A DNA stretch of 64,000 nt from Epiperipatus broadwayi (lineage: Eukaryota; Onychophora; Udeonychophora; Euonychophora; Peripatidae): assembly GCA_028023455.1 (NCBI GenBank), contig JAQFVV010000072.1, positions 6,130,794 through 6,194,793 of the forward strand, read 5' to 3'. This document shows, in pieces, positions 1-12,005 of this stretch. Each line of letters begins with the position of its first letter. The first letter of the stretch is position 1. The translations under genes and the position numbers were made by a program. Below the pieces are notes generated by a model. That model did no database searches and was not told the DNA's origin. It worked only from the letters and a program-made list of their open reading frames with translations.

Positions 1-170
1 TTTTAAATTTCAATATCAGCGATTTTGAGCCGTTTTTGTTTTCGTGCGTGGGGGGGGGAGGAGGTCCAAATTTCAATTTCAGCAATTTTTGTTTTTAGAA
101 ATTTATCACTTACAGGTTTCTGCAGCGTCACCTGGCAGCTTGTCCAGTGGGTGAAAACACTACCATTTTG
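1..170. repeat. Repeat fragment with G-run
   Basis: A G run at 51-58 and a CTGCAGCGTCACCTGG-like string at about 120-136 resemble the end of the tandem region at 7590-7670 (CTGCAGCGTCATCCAGTGG there). It is taken as a fragment of the same dispersed repeat. No gene is seen. Confidence 0.35.
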
Positions 171-229
171 TTTAATGAACAAAATGATTACTAATGATCG
201 AAGTATTCGTTGAAGAATACAAATTAACT

Positions 230-365
230 TTATAAAATATTCTGGATAAATTACACATTCATACATGTATAACCAATCAAATCTTCCATATCTGTGACAT
301 ACTCCGGAAGCTTATTACAAATCTTGATATATGCATTTCATCATAAACCCTGCATCCCTGCAGGA
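230..365 (-). pseudogene. Possible C-terminal fragment of a retroelement protein
   Basis: Minus strand. One frame gives CRVYDEMHISRF and, after a +1 shift, NKLPEYVTDMEDLIGYTC and a stop. The G-x-x-YN-x-LP style of tail is common at the C-terminus of non-LTR retrotransposon polyproteins. This is a weak resemblance on a short fragment; the family is not assigned. Confidence 0.25.
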
Positions 366-1407
366 ACAATAGACTTTTTTATATTTAAATACAACCAGTT
401 TAATTTTGGAGATTGAATATTTAAGTAATCAGTTATATCACATATATGGTATTAAACTAAGCAATTTTTCAATATTCATATTTTGAAATACATAGGGAAA
501 ACTAATATCCATATTATATAACACTTAAACGGAACAGAAATATGACATTAAAATATATATATACACACGTTGATAAATGCACCTGATAAATATTTGTAAA
601 TCAAATCTTTTTCTTCTACTGAGCATGTTGTAATGCATATATTAATTATTCCCAGCTGTTATAAAATAAGAATCCTGAAGAACAGATAAGCTAAATACTA
701 TATTTGTAAACAAATGTAACTAAATCTAGCACTTCCTTATAGGAGTGGCTATGAGGAAGGCTGCAGGATAGTCAAAACATCAGATTGTGTGTATAGACAC
801 GATAAAAAAATTTTTGCTAAAAAGTGTTTGGAAGTAAGGTAGACAAATTATATTTATATTTGTAAATAACTGACTGCTAAAACATTCACCCGTCAAAATT
901 AAATTGGTAGTAAATGTAATTAAAACATACAACAGAAAAGTGTGTTGTTTCTAAGAGATAATTAGGCATTTCAACAAAAAAACTATGGTTTCTGATAAAA
1001 ATGCATGTAAAGTAAAAGACATTTTACATTGCCCAATAATTCAATATTTATAACAAGGTTGGGGGAATGCATTGCAAATCTGAAAAATTTGATTGGTTAC
1101 AAATATTTATTACACAACATTTAAGACATATATTTTATTAATTTTAATAAGTGTGTAAATAAATTATAGTTATTAAATATACAATGTGAAAATATATTTA
1201 TTCGTGTAACAACTAACCATCATATGTTACTATAATTTTTAAATCACATTCTCAAAGAATCATTTTTTAAAAAAAATGGGTGTTCTTTGCAAGTTATTTA
1301 AAAATGATATATTAGGAATCCGACTTCTGAATTATTACAATAATTTATTCGGATTTAGTCACACAGTGCATAAATGTAAACATTACACAGCCACACACAT
1401 CACTAAC
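366..1407. other. AT-rich stretch left of LAMTOR4
   Basis: No exon, RNA gene or transposon recognised. The last LAMTOR4 exon was sought here on the minus strand and not found. Confidence 0.5.
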
Positions 1408-1525
1408 CTGTTAATCTATTATAATGTTCAACTGAATCATGTGATAAACAAATTCTACCAGCAAGATTAAGCATATTTACAAATACGGTGGCTATCCGCT
1501 CATTATTTTCTAAATCTCCTGATGA
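1408..1525 (-). CDS. LAMTOR4: LAMTOR4 second visible exon
   Basis: 118 nt, acceptor TTTTTAG, donor GTTAGT. It encodes 39 residues beginning SSGDLENNERIA and ends in phase 1 after NRLT, where orthologues continue with a short beta-strand segment. That segment should be on the next exon, which was not found in the 1.4 kb to the left. Confidence 0.85.
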
Positions 1526-1679
1526 CTAAAAAATAAAAATGAAATCAGATTAAATTTTATAAAAATAATATATAAGCAAACACAACTAGAAAAAACCTTA
1601 CTGAGATAACTGCGCCATCTTCCTTGAGTATTAAATAACCAAGCTGGTCGGAAATTTTTTCTAAACCTTGAGGTATCAT
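1408..1679 (-). CDS. LAMTOR4: LAMTOR4, Ragulator complex subunit (partial, two exons)
   Basis: Known role: LAMTOR4 is a small roadblock-type subunit of Ragulator (LAMTOR1-5), which anchors Rag GTPases and so mTORC1 on the lysosome. Seen: two minus-strand exons (1602-1686 and 1408-1525) join in frame to give 65 residues from the ATG at 1679-1677. They read MIPQGLEKISDQLGYLIL, then KEDGAV, then SSGDLENNERIA, matching the family's QGLE-DQLGYL-GAV-SSGDLEN pattern in order and spacing. The intron 1526-1601 is 76 bp with GT-AG ends. The family protein is about 99 residues, so about 34 C-terminal residues are missing; the second exon ends in a donor at phase 1 and no matching last exon was seen in 1-1400. 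The ATG is chosen because it falls where known orthologues start. An acceptor-like CATTTAG just before 1686 suggests a further 5' non-coding exon upstream. No frameshift is visible. Confidence 0.88.
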
Positions 1680-1686
1680 CGATTGT
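1602..1686 (-). CDS. LAMTOR4: LAMTOR4 first visible exon
   Basis: 85 nt on the minus strand. It is bounded upstream by an AG acceptor-like site and downstream by a GTAAGG donor. It carries the probable ATG at 1679-1677 and the QGLE..DQLGYL block. The seven bases 5' of the ATG are open in frame (Q-S), so a coding upstream exon cannot be excluded. Confidence 0.85.
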
Positions 1687-2164
1687 CTAAATGAAAATTT
1701 ATTAAACTTTTATATCAATAAAGTGTATATTTTGGTATGGTATAAATAAATATAAAAAAGGGGGAAAAAAAAGAAAAAAGCATATTAAGCACATATAACA
1801 AAAAATACAATCATGTATAATCTATATTATATATTAGCATTTTGATATTATCTATCCTTACATAATGAAAACTGGTCGAAAACTGCAATCAAGGTTAAAT
1901 GATCATAATTTTATGAACATAATTACAGACAAGCTAATTAAAAATGAAATTATAATTACTGCTTTTCCTGCTAAATAGTCTTAGTATAAATTTAAAACAA
2001 AATATATTTGTCTGATTCATTCCAAAATTTAGTTTTAATTATATCATATTTATTATTCATTAGGATAAAATAATCATTTAGTCTTATAATTTTCATCAAA
2101 AAAATTTGGCGTGGATTTTATATAACAAAATGTTTATTTATGTGATAGAATTGTAGGATTATAT
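1687..2164. other. Upstream flank or intron of LAMTOR4
   Basis: AT-rich, with an A/G-rich run at 1755-1780. No coding signal. Confidence 0.5.
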
Positions 2165-2850
2165 TATGTATATGTGTGTATATCATCATCATCCTTTTCA
2201 ACCACTATAGATCCGGTATAGGATAAAAGTCCCTCCAAGTTCAATCTATCTTCTCCAATCTCTATTCGCTCTTCTCAACATTACTCCAATACACTGTCTT
2301 ATTTCATCCATCCATCTCATATGTTACCTCTTTTAGGTCTTTCACAATCTCTTGGAATCCAGTTTAAGAATTCAACTGCCCAACTATATCCAGCCCAACT
2401 CCATTTCAATACTTTTAATTCTTTCAATGATATCAGTAACATCTGTTTGTTCTCTCATGCATATATTTTATTTTCGATCTCTTCTTGTTGCTCCTATCAT
2501 ACATCTCTCCATACTTTGTTGAGTGATCTGCAGTCTCTGTATTGCTCTTCTGTCAAATGGCCAACAAGACTCAGATCTATAAATAAGAACTGGTACACAT
2601 ATTTATTAAAAACCTTCCTTTTTAAACACATAAATATATTTCCTTTTAATATTAAGTTATATCTATCAAAAGCATTCCAACAAAGTTTAATTCCATGATT
2701 AATTATGTGCATGATTATAGTGTGAAGTTGTTGATTGTTATTGTCTAAGAGTTGACTAGTTTTTAATGATATATATATATAGCATCTGAATTGATGCATC
2801 TGAAATACCGCAATATAAACAGGTAACCACAATTCAATCACATTTTTTAG
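2165..2850 (-). mobile_element. LINE-A (RTE-like) 3' fragment, degenerate
   Basis: Reads like the 3' part of the longer LINE-A copy at 22721-24243. It starts (plus strand) with the ATCATCATC tail at about 2183. Then come the lines for the C-terminal W-x-GH block and the region upstream, with many stops and frame breaks. RTE-clade elements typically end in short microsatellite tails, which fits the (ATG)n 3' end. Confidence 0.7.
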
Positions 2851-3904
2851 TAAGAAAATTGCTGCTTCTTACTGGGTATCCAAGGACTTTATGTGAAAAA
2901 TTAACTTAATACCACAGCAGTTAGAAAAGTGAATGTTAAATGCAAGGTATTTAAATTAATAGAGCTCAATTTAAAACTGCAAATAAATGAACAAACATCA
3001 AATATATACCAAACAGTTATTTACAATGTCAATTATGTGTAATAATCGAAACCACCCAAGCATTATTAAAGTAGCTGCTTATTACTGGAACATAACCAGA
3101 AAAGCAAATATTACATTAACCAAGATATTTAAGGCAAACTGACTTAAATTATAACAATTAGAGTGCAGATTAGCTGTTTATAATTGTTACTGATTAAAAT
3201 TATTTGTTATATATTTATATAATAAACACTTAATAAGATTAATTTACTACTAAACTACTCCAAATAATAATAATAAAAAGGATAAAATCACACTAAACCC
3301 AATTACACTTCAAAACTATTTTCATCACAACTATTATATACATATACACACACCCATTAAAATAATATTCAGTGGATTTTCAAAAAAAAAAAAAAAGAAT
3401 AATAGATTACAAATTAGAAGTTAATTAAATTATAAATATATTTGAAATAAGAGAGATCTAATCAAACATACTTTTTATTTGTTCATTCAAAGTAAACTAT
3501 TAAATAATAACTATTTATTTGTGGCTCATTTATATGTTTTAGCCAATTACTGTACTTACCATACAATTGTTTTACTTAACAATTTTAGATATAGTAATCA
3601 GAATTTTTATATAGTTTCAAAGTTTATTTAATGTTAATCTAAAGATAAGATAGACTTTTAGATATTAGTTTATAATAATAAAAAAATCACTTTTTTATTA
3701 CAATTAGCATCACTAATTTCTATTTGTGTCATTTAAAATAATTAATATTTTTATATACCATTATTTATATTACTCTGATTGTCCATTGTCTAACTTGTAA
3801 TTCAATTTTCACCCACTTCCCAAATTTTCAATCTAATTGAAACTTTGCATATTTATTTATTCTCAACAATACATATTTCTAGTTTGCAACCAATTTTAGC
3901 AAAA
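2851..3904. other. AT-rich stretch without recognised features
   Basis: Only an A run near 3383-3396 and low-complexity AT sequence are seen. Confidence 0.5.
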
Positions 3905-5060
3905 AGATAGTGGTCAGGAATCTCTCAGCCACTATACCCAGAGAAATTTGTTAACCACCTTATCTTCCCTTTCCATTCCCCACCCTAAGTTTTTCCTATA
4001 TTTTTTCTCTATGCCCATTTCCACAACATCATCTTTATCTACTCTATGGCATAAAAACCCAAGAACTCACTTTCTGTATAATTACTTTGTTTATATTTAT
4101 TCTCCTACAACTTCATTATTTGTATCCTTTCTGCTTGTAAGCACTTACATTCAATTAACAGATGCCTAATATTTTCCATGCCTTTCTTACAAAACTTGCA
4201 GACTAAATCACCCACAATACTCGATTTATGTATATATTCCCTTGTTGCTAACGATCTTGTTTGAGCCTTAAACAATAAACTACTTTCCTGGCTAGTATCA
4301 TAAATTAACTCACACCCAATATTATTTACTTCTATATATAATTGATCTATTTTTACTTTCTATCTAGTTCTCCAACTCTATTTTTTATTAACGCATCTAT
4401 TCTTCTATTCTTTGCCACCATAACACTCAACAATTCTAACACAATCATTTCATCTTTTGTACATATTTTCTCACCCATCTTGCTGCCTGTCCTTTATTCA
4501 TAACCCAATTAAATACTATTCTGGCTTTTCTTTTATTATCCATAAACTGCAATCTACCAAACATTTTCATTTTACTTTTTTTGTATCTCTCATATAAAAA
4601 CTTGACCATCCCATTTCTCATTGAATCGCCTTCTTTGCCGACCATACATCTGCATCTAATGCATGCCTCCCTACTTCTCTTTGAACTTTAAGTAATCTAA
4701 ACACTACTTTAATAGCATACAAAGCATTGTAACCATAAGTTAACCCTGCTATTGTCACTCCCATACATTTCTTCCTATATCATATTTATTACATGAAAAC
4801 ACTGTTAATTTGTTTATCAGTTCCTTCATTTTCTTTGCTTCATTTATCAATTTTTTCTCCCATTCATCCAAGCAATTTCTCTGCTTACTTAAGAAGATCC
4901 CCAAATAGTTTTATCTATTTATCATATTTATCTTTAGATCCCAATAAAAATTCTTTCTCTTCTCTTACCCCAACATATATCATTATTACTTTTGTTTTTT
5001 CCCTACATTCAATTGGACTTAGTAGTCTTCACAATCCTGTTACCTAGCAGTATGAAATTT
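3905..5060 (-). mobile_element. LINE-B 3' fragment
   Basis: Aligns by eye with the 3' ends of the LINE-B copies at 18830 and 22110, sharing the CTCTCAGC.ACTAT.CCCAGAGAAA end and the segment reading GRLQFMDNK and NWVMNKGQAARWVRK (about 4465-4570, minus). It ends near 5060, 5' truncated. Several stops and frame breaks; dead copy. Confidence 0.75.
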
Positions 5061-5512
5061 TATATAAACCTTCTAAAACTAAAAAATAATAATTAAAGAA
5101 ATGCTTTCATTCATAAACGGGGGGGGGGGCAAAAATAACCAAAGTCGTCCTCTGGTTTGTGAGCCTTTGTAGTACATAATTCTGCTGTTACATATTTTTT
5201 TGTAGGAACCCTTCTGAATCAATTTGCTAAATGATATCATTGTGTGAAATCATGGTGCCACATAGTAATTTTTTTTTTGTAAAGTGCGTTTTGCATATTG
5301 GTTGATTTTTATAATGCCTGAAAAAGTTTGAAGAAAGTGAAATTCTGTTTTTGTTTACAGAAAACAGTAGGTAAAAACATTGCAATGCCTGAAACAGATT
5401 GCAAGCAACTGATCTTGTAAAAACACAAGTTTATGAGTAGTTTAATTGAAATGCTAAATTTGCCATGTCCCTAATAAGTCATACCATTTACACCTTTCTT
5501 AAACAGTTTATC
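5061..5512. other. Unassigned stretch with a G10 run
   Basis: A run of ten G lies at about 5119-5128. No gene or repeat recognised. Confidence 0.45.
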
Positions 5513-6472
5513 AATACTTTTAATTAAGTCAAACTAACAGTTTCGACTGTCCTGCAGTCATCATCAGAGCTACAATATTCAAATATATAATTAATACACT
5601 TATCCACATATTCATATACGCAATTAAATACACAATATAAACAAAAATAAGTATACATTTTAATCTGACCATTATAAAGAATCATTTTCCATTTTATTAC
5701 TTTACTTTTTAAATAATTCTATCAATATTTATTTTATATCAATTTATTTTATTTTTTAAAAATATTATTTATTATAATAATTATAAACTTTAACATTTAT
5801 TCTACTATTTAATACATATTATTGTCATTTTACTTATACTTCTAATCTTTTCTTATTTTTATTAAATATTTTATAAGTATCAATTAACTTTTCCCGCATT
5901 ACAAATTATTATTTTTTATATTACAAAAATTACCTACCTCTTGACAATCCTATTTTCAAAACCCAACTGACTAAATTTTCAAAATTTGTACACTTGTTTA
6001 ACACTCTCTCTGTCGTCATTTTCTTTAACTTTATTCTTTTAACCTTTTTTCAAATTCTAACTTTATTAATAATAATTGTTTATAAAATTTGTAATGTGGG
6101 AAAAGTTAATTGATAATTATAAAATATTTAATAAAAATAAAAGATTAGAAGTTGATTTTATAAGTAAAATGACAATATGTATTAAATAGTAGAATAAATT
6201 TTAAAGTTTATAATTATTATAATAAATAATATTTTTAAAAAATAAAATAAAGTGATATAACATAAATTTTGATAGAATTATTTAAAGAATAAAGTAATAA
6301 AATGGAAAATGATTCTTTATAATGGTCAGATTAAAATGTATACTTATTTTTGTTTATAATGTGTATTTAATTATGTATATGAAAATGTGGATAAGTATAT
6401 TAATTGTATAATTATATATTTGAATATTGTAGCTCTGATGATGACTGTTAGTTTGATATAAATAAAAGTATT
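5513..6472. repeat. Long inverted repeat, arms about 390 bp
   Basis: The left arm (5513 to about 5912) is repeated in inverted order from about 6075 to 6472, with a spacer of about 160 bp. Both ends start AATACTTTTA, then TCAAACTAACAG. Arms differ by scattered substitutions and one 17-nt gap near the outer end. No ORF. It is probably a non-autonomous inverted-repeat element or two inverted copies of one retroelement terminal region. The outer part of the left arm carries a hammerhead-like string (see 5541-5567). Confidence 0.8.
5541..5567 (-). other. Hammerhead-like core in inverted-repeat arm
   Basis: On the minus strand, CTGATGA is followed by a stem GACTG/CAGTC with a short loop and then GAAAC, the order of hammerhead boxes around stem II. 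Stem III could form over three pairs. A paired stem I was not found, and the other arm has lost 17 nt including the GAAA box. Penelope-like retroelements are known to carry such motifs; activity here is doubtful. Confidence 0.3.
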
Positions 6473-6879
6473 AAATCTGTTGTTATTAGTGCTGAATGAA
6501 ATCTGTTTGAAAAAAAGCATTATTACTTACTTACATGTGCTGCAAGAAGGCTGAAAATAATAACCAACCTGCTACAAAACAGCCTTGAAAAAAAATTGGG
6601 TAAGAATTTTTCTCTATAAATCTATTTTTAAAATATTTAAATGCTTTTCCATAATTTCAAAGCAGAATATAATAAATTTGATAAATATAATTTCCCATGT
6701 ACATTTATTATTGCTTTTTAATATATATTAATCATTGCTTTAGAATCTTTTTGAAAAGTACTTGATTTTGATGCTTTTCCATAATTTGAAAGCAGAGAAA
6801 AAATAATTTGATAAATTTTTGAAATGTGATGGCAAAGGCATATTTGAAAATGTTGCAAGTCTTTTATTTCTTTAATTAA
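6473..6879. repeat. Short direct repeat pair in unassigned sequence
   Basis: A segment with GCTTTTCCATAATTT and AAAGCAGA at about 6640-6700 recurs at 6770-6830, a period near 127 bp. Nothing else recognised. Confidence 0.45.
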
Positions 6880-7500
6880 ACAGTGATGAAATTTAGTATA
6901 TATTTTTTGAAAACTACGCCATCCCCATTATCAGTTAATGAGGCTTCATTACTTTTTTAGACATTTACATTATAGTTTTTCTGTTTTTGTTGTAATTTGA
7001 ATTCCGTAGTTTTCTTGTTTTGTTTTTTAATTTGTATTTTAGAAGAAATTGTGCGATTTAGTCTTTTCAATTTGTCCATTTCAGCTACTTTTGGTTAGAA
7101 ATTCTTCATGGGGGGGTCGTTTTTATGTTAAACTTATTTCAAAACAAAGTATAATTAATTTCATAAATAGAATCTCTTGTGTAATGTTCTTTTTAGTTTA
7201 TTTAATCGATGCTTTGGGTTCGCAGATGCATATTTGCAAATTTTGAAAGCTGAATATTGATGAAATTCTGCTTTGATAACTCACGTGCCTTTTTAATGAA
7301 GACCCATCTGCCATTGTTCATTTTTTAGACATAGTTTTACTGTTTCTGTGTTAATTCGAATTTCATAGCCTTTTCTTGTTTTTTTTTTTTTTTAAGTTGT
7401 ATTTTAGAAGGAATTGTGTGATTTACTCATTGTAATTTGTCCATTTTAGCTATTTTTGGATAGAAATTCTTCGGGGGGGGGGGGATTTCGATTCGTTTCA
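6880..7500. repeat. Two tandem units of about 365 bp
   Basis: The block TTTTTAGACAT...TTAGAAG.AATTGTG.GATTTA, then TTTGTCCATTT, AGAAATTCTTC and a G run, occurs at about 6950-7120 and again at about 7315-7485. The two are diverged direct copies. The small ORFs here are incidental. Confidence 0.6.
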
Positions 7501-7620
7501 TTGATGATTTCAGGGGATTTTTTTTTTGATTTTTTGTTCCATCAATGATTTCAGTGTTTTTTTTTAATTTTTTGTACCTTCGATGATTTCAGCATTTTTT
7601 TCTTTTTGTCACTTCCAGGC
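7500..7620. repeat. Three short tandem units with T-runs
   Basis: The string GATGATTTCAG followed by a T-rich run occurs at about 7513, 7547 and 7581. It runs into GCAGCGTCATCCAGTGG, similar to the window's left end. Confidence 0.5.
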
Positions 7621-7968
7621 TCAATATGGCTTGTTGATGGTACTGCAGCGTCATCCAGTGGCCACATGAGACATAAGTTACAACTACATTTTTTTTTATC
7701 TTTTATTCACTAATATATCACAACTCTAGTATTGTTTTTTGTGATATCTATATGTAAACCTGGTCATTATATATATATATCAAAATTCCTTTTTGTGGTC
7801 TCATCTCTTCCCTGACCACCGGACATACATTAAAGAATTAATTCTAGTGAGGTTTGGGAAGTAGGTCGCTTGGTATTAATCTGGAGAAATAGACAAAGTT
7901 GGAAACCCTCGGACTATATCTCTTGGTTAGGTTGAAGCAGCTTTACTTTTCTTACCATTCCATTATCG
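7621..7968. other. Unassigned stretch before the LTR
   Basis: No gene. The pentamer CATTC at 7956-7960 also directly follows the other LTR at 16298-16302; it could be a target duplication but lies 8 nt from the TG terminus. Confidence 0.35.
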
Positions 7969-8141
7969 TGAATAAAATGAAATTTAGCAAATTTCATCTT
8001 GGAATTAAAATATATCCTTTTAATTGTATCCATTCTTCCACTCATACAACAATAACAATATATGTGTTTTAACAAAAGAGCACAAACACCCCCCCATCCC
8101 TCATGATTATTTTAACCCATTATCTATTTGAATATATATAT
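7969..8141 (-). repeat. 3' LTR, distal part (interrupted)
   Basis: Corresponds to the first two thirds (plus-strand order) of the LTR at 16041, from TGAATAAAATGAAAT to the ATATATATAT run where the insert begins. Confidence 0.65.
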
Positions 8142-10706
8142 TGTAACGGTAAGAACCTCGTATGCCGTTAACACGTTGCAAAATTCCCCCACCATGTTCG
8201 AAGAGCAGTACCATGTTTGAACAATCATTTTATTTCACAAAAAACCCACATGACAATGCATATACCATAACAATAGTAAATATCTTTCTAGACCTGGTGG
8301 TCAGGTAGATACAAGAGACTCTAACTAAATTATTTTAAGATTAAGGGCTACTGCTATTTACTTTAATGCGCTTATAATTTAAAATGAGATATTGAACACT
8401 ACTATTAAACAAAACAGACAAGCAAACACACGAATAGGTATATAAAATATTTAATAAGAGTTAAATTACGCTACTGGGGTATCATTATTCAATTTCACCT
8501 CATGCCTCATGTTTAAATGTGGATATTGCGAGATTATGAGATGAGATCTCAAGTATGAGGGTATATGCCAATCCAGCAATCATTACATGTGTATTATTAA
8601 AAGATGTCTATATTAACGAAATTATTACTATAATAGATGATGTGAAAGGAGTGGAAACAGATCTAGCATAGATATTTATATTCATAAACAAAGTGACATG
8701 CGATAGGCTTAAGTGCTGCCGAATTTAAGGAGATTCGGCTTTTTAGAGTACAACCGCTGAGAAACATTAGACGGGAGACGGCCAATCATCGGGCCAGAGC
8801 CATTATGGAGCAGTCATGAGCGCGGCATCGGTATGAGGTCTTAGCCTTTCCATTCCTGACCGCGTGACGAAGTTAGTTACCATTGGGGTCATTTCTGTAT
8901 GTCCGATTATTATGGGAACTAGAGTATTTGAAGAATCCGACTATTTCGTTTCTGCGGTTTAAATTAATCTGCATTCACAAGCCAACGCATTTCACAAAAT
9001 CAATGCAAATCATTTTATTATTATTACTATGCTTTTAAAACAGAGAATTTATTTCTAATCCCCACACTGATTAAACAAATTAAGATATATCTACTACCCC
9101 CCCCTTATGATTATAATACTCTAGATTGATAAGACTTGATGAAATATAATTTAATATACGATTTAAAAATGAAATGATTGCTAAAGTGGCTAACACGTTA
9201 TACCAAAGATTATAAGGTCTCGCCTCTATAATATTTATAACACATAAGAATAAATTTATAATTCCCAAGCTGAGCATTTATAAAAAGAGAAAGGGGATGT
9301 TATGCGAATCTAAAAAATCGCGCAAATAAGTAGTGACTCTTTACGAGTTTTTATTTGTTAGAAAACATCAGCTCGGAAATCATGTAGGCATGAAATATAT
9401 ATATATATATTACAAATGACAAAAATTATAGATACCCAAGTAGAGGAATAAGAATAAGTTTCATAAGATTTATAAGATATTACATTACGTTTTAACATAT
9501 ATTTATAAGAGGAACTGAGAATTATTACAAATATTTAACAATGGAGGTGAGAGTTTAGCTTTAAAGATAAGCCTTACCGTAATCTGCACTAAAGGGTGCC
9601 ACTAGGTTATTTGAACCTAGAAAATTTATATAGTAGGCAGATACGTAAGTTAAAAAAAAAATTTTTTTTACTTTATATATTTTGACCGACCGTTAGCCTA
9701 ATGCCCTAGCTCAGTGGAACAGCAGAGATTTATATTTTATAAATTCTTATCTAAGAATATTTTTAATAATAAAAAAAAGAATAAAATAAGCCACTGCCAG
9801 TAATTATACACACAAACATTTATTAACACACATATAAATTTTGAATCATTTTAGCATTACTTTTACTTTATAATTTAACTTGATTTTAGAATTTAATTTA
9901 CATTTTAACTTTTATAAGTTCGCAAAGATGAGTTGAATATTTTATTAAAGTGTCGAGTATGAATAGACTACATAGATTTCATTTGAAAAGAAAATGTTCT
10001 ATCCCTTATTTAACCCTAAGCCAAAAGTTCGCAGTCAAACCAATGCCAATCTATCTGATATATCGATGTATTCAATGTAGCATGAATATGACAGCACAAA
10101 ATAACATAGTCATGAATGTATATCTGAACAGCATGGTTAATAGACGGCATTGACTCTCAACCAAACAGGAATGCTACATCTGTCGGCAAAAAGAACAATA
10201 AAAAAAAAACTCCATAGGAAGGGACTGCGTTTTCCGTCTTACTATCCCTTCCATAGGCAAAAAGGGGGTGTGCAGCGTATAAATCAATCCTGCCCGTAGC
10301 GAATCTCATACTACATCTACTAATTACACCAATATATCCAATCCATTGACCCAATTTAATTACGAAACAAATAACCTAAGATTACCCTCAATTAAACTCA
10401 CATATATAATTTTACAAATCTATGCAGATATTCACGCCCGACTTAAATTTAATATTTATTAAAAGTTGTTTATACAAAAAAAAAAAATCATAAGAAAAAC
10501 TTAAAAGAGCAGAAAAAATAAATTAATGGAAATGATTTACAAAAAATAATAATACATTCAATAAAACAATTATTACTAACTGATTAAGCTTGGTCAGATA
10601 GGAATTTCTATTTCAATAATTTAAATACTGGGAAAGTTTATATTTTAGAGTTCTTATTGTTTTCAAATTAATTAATGTTCATTAGATTTCATAAAATTCT
10701 TACGAT

Positions 10707-10890
10707 TTTAACAAGTCCGTAGTTTCTAATTTCTTGCAGTTGCTTGCCATTTGGAGCCAGCATTAATTCCCCAATGTCCTGTGGTCCTATTTCTCTTTCC
10801 TTTTTGCAAAACTGAAGGGATTGAAAAGTGCGCCTTTTCAACCCCTTCTCCACCAACTCTCTCCGACTTAACACATATCTATCTCTTAAT
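10707..10890 (-). CDS. Exon-like open segment, unrecognised
   Basis: Minus strand. A 60-codon open stretch reads ELRDRYVLSRRELVEKGLKR, later KKEREIGPQDIGELMLAP and QLQEIRN, ending at a good donor GTAAGA near 10706. An AG precedes it near 10891. The composition looks like protein (charged, helical), but I do not recognise the family. It could be a gag-like remnant of the surrounding insert or a stray host exon. Confidence 0.3.
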
Positions 10891-11819
10891 TCCTATCTTC
10901 ACTCACTAAAATTTATTTCCCAACTTTTTCTTTTTATATTAATTTTGCGGATTAACTCAACATTACATCATGACGATGGTCTTTTCGTTGAGGTCCGATT
11001 CCCAGATGGATTTCTTTCATTGGCCATTAGTTCCTATTGTTTTTCCTCTCCTATCTGACCTTTGATTATATATTATGAAATGCTCAAGGGCTAGTTCACT
11101 TGGACTAATTAAAATAATCATTTCCATTTTTCAATAACATTAATTAATTTTTTTTTGTACAAACTTAGATATATTTTTATCTTTAAATCTTTACTGAAAA
11201 TTTAGTTTTAAAATACTTTTTTTTTCTTCTTAATAAAGTTTCCATTTAATAATTTTTTATCTGTGCGATTTTATATATTAGAGTTTGAAATAGAATTAAT
11301 TTTCAATTTTTATGTCTTCAATTTTTATGTCTTAAAAAAAGAAGTTTTTAAATTCGAACTTTTCAATGTCTCAATTTTTAAAATAAATAATGCAATGGCG
11401 TATGTGCCCGTTACAATATATTTAAGTTAAGAGTCAACACGTTAAAGACACAGCACGTAATAGAAATTTATATTAAGAGTTCAAAAGAGAGTCTTTTCCT
11501 TTTGGGTATCATTTTACCTTCGATCATTTGAAGTGTGCACACTTGATGGGAGAGTCTAAGGTTACTTCTTTAACAGCATTTATATTTTGAAGATATATAC
11601 ACGCAGTAGTTTGATTTCAAGTTTGTTTCCTTTGTATTATGAAAAGCTCCATATTTCCATAGCCACAGTCCGGAGAAGCGCAGCAGTCACCCTACTCCTC
11701 GCACCCTTGCACATTGTTAGGTTAAAGTATGATCTGGATCTGAAACAAAGTAACAGCAACAGCATAACTTTTTAAAATTTAACAGCAACAACGAATTACC
11801 AATGACAATAAGCCTTTCA

Positions 11820-12005
11820 AGATAACCAGCCTGTTGCTTTTATTTCTTTCTCTTTTTATCTTTCGGATCCATCGAACAATTGTGTCATCCATCCAAGTGA
11901 TCTCTCTGGTCTGTGTATATATCCCTTCAGTAATGGATGCATTAGTGGCACGGTTTGGTAGATCAGAAGCATATGTTGAAATCGCAATTTCAATCTGACC
12001 ACCTT
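11820..12005 (-). pseudogene. Possible coding remnant in the insert
   Basis: A minus-strand open frame reads GGQIEIAISTYASDLPNRAT, then ITEGIYTQTREITWMDDTIV and RWIRKIKRE. It looks protein-coding but has no start and matches nothing I can name. Confidence 0.25.
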
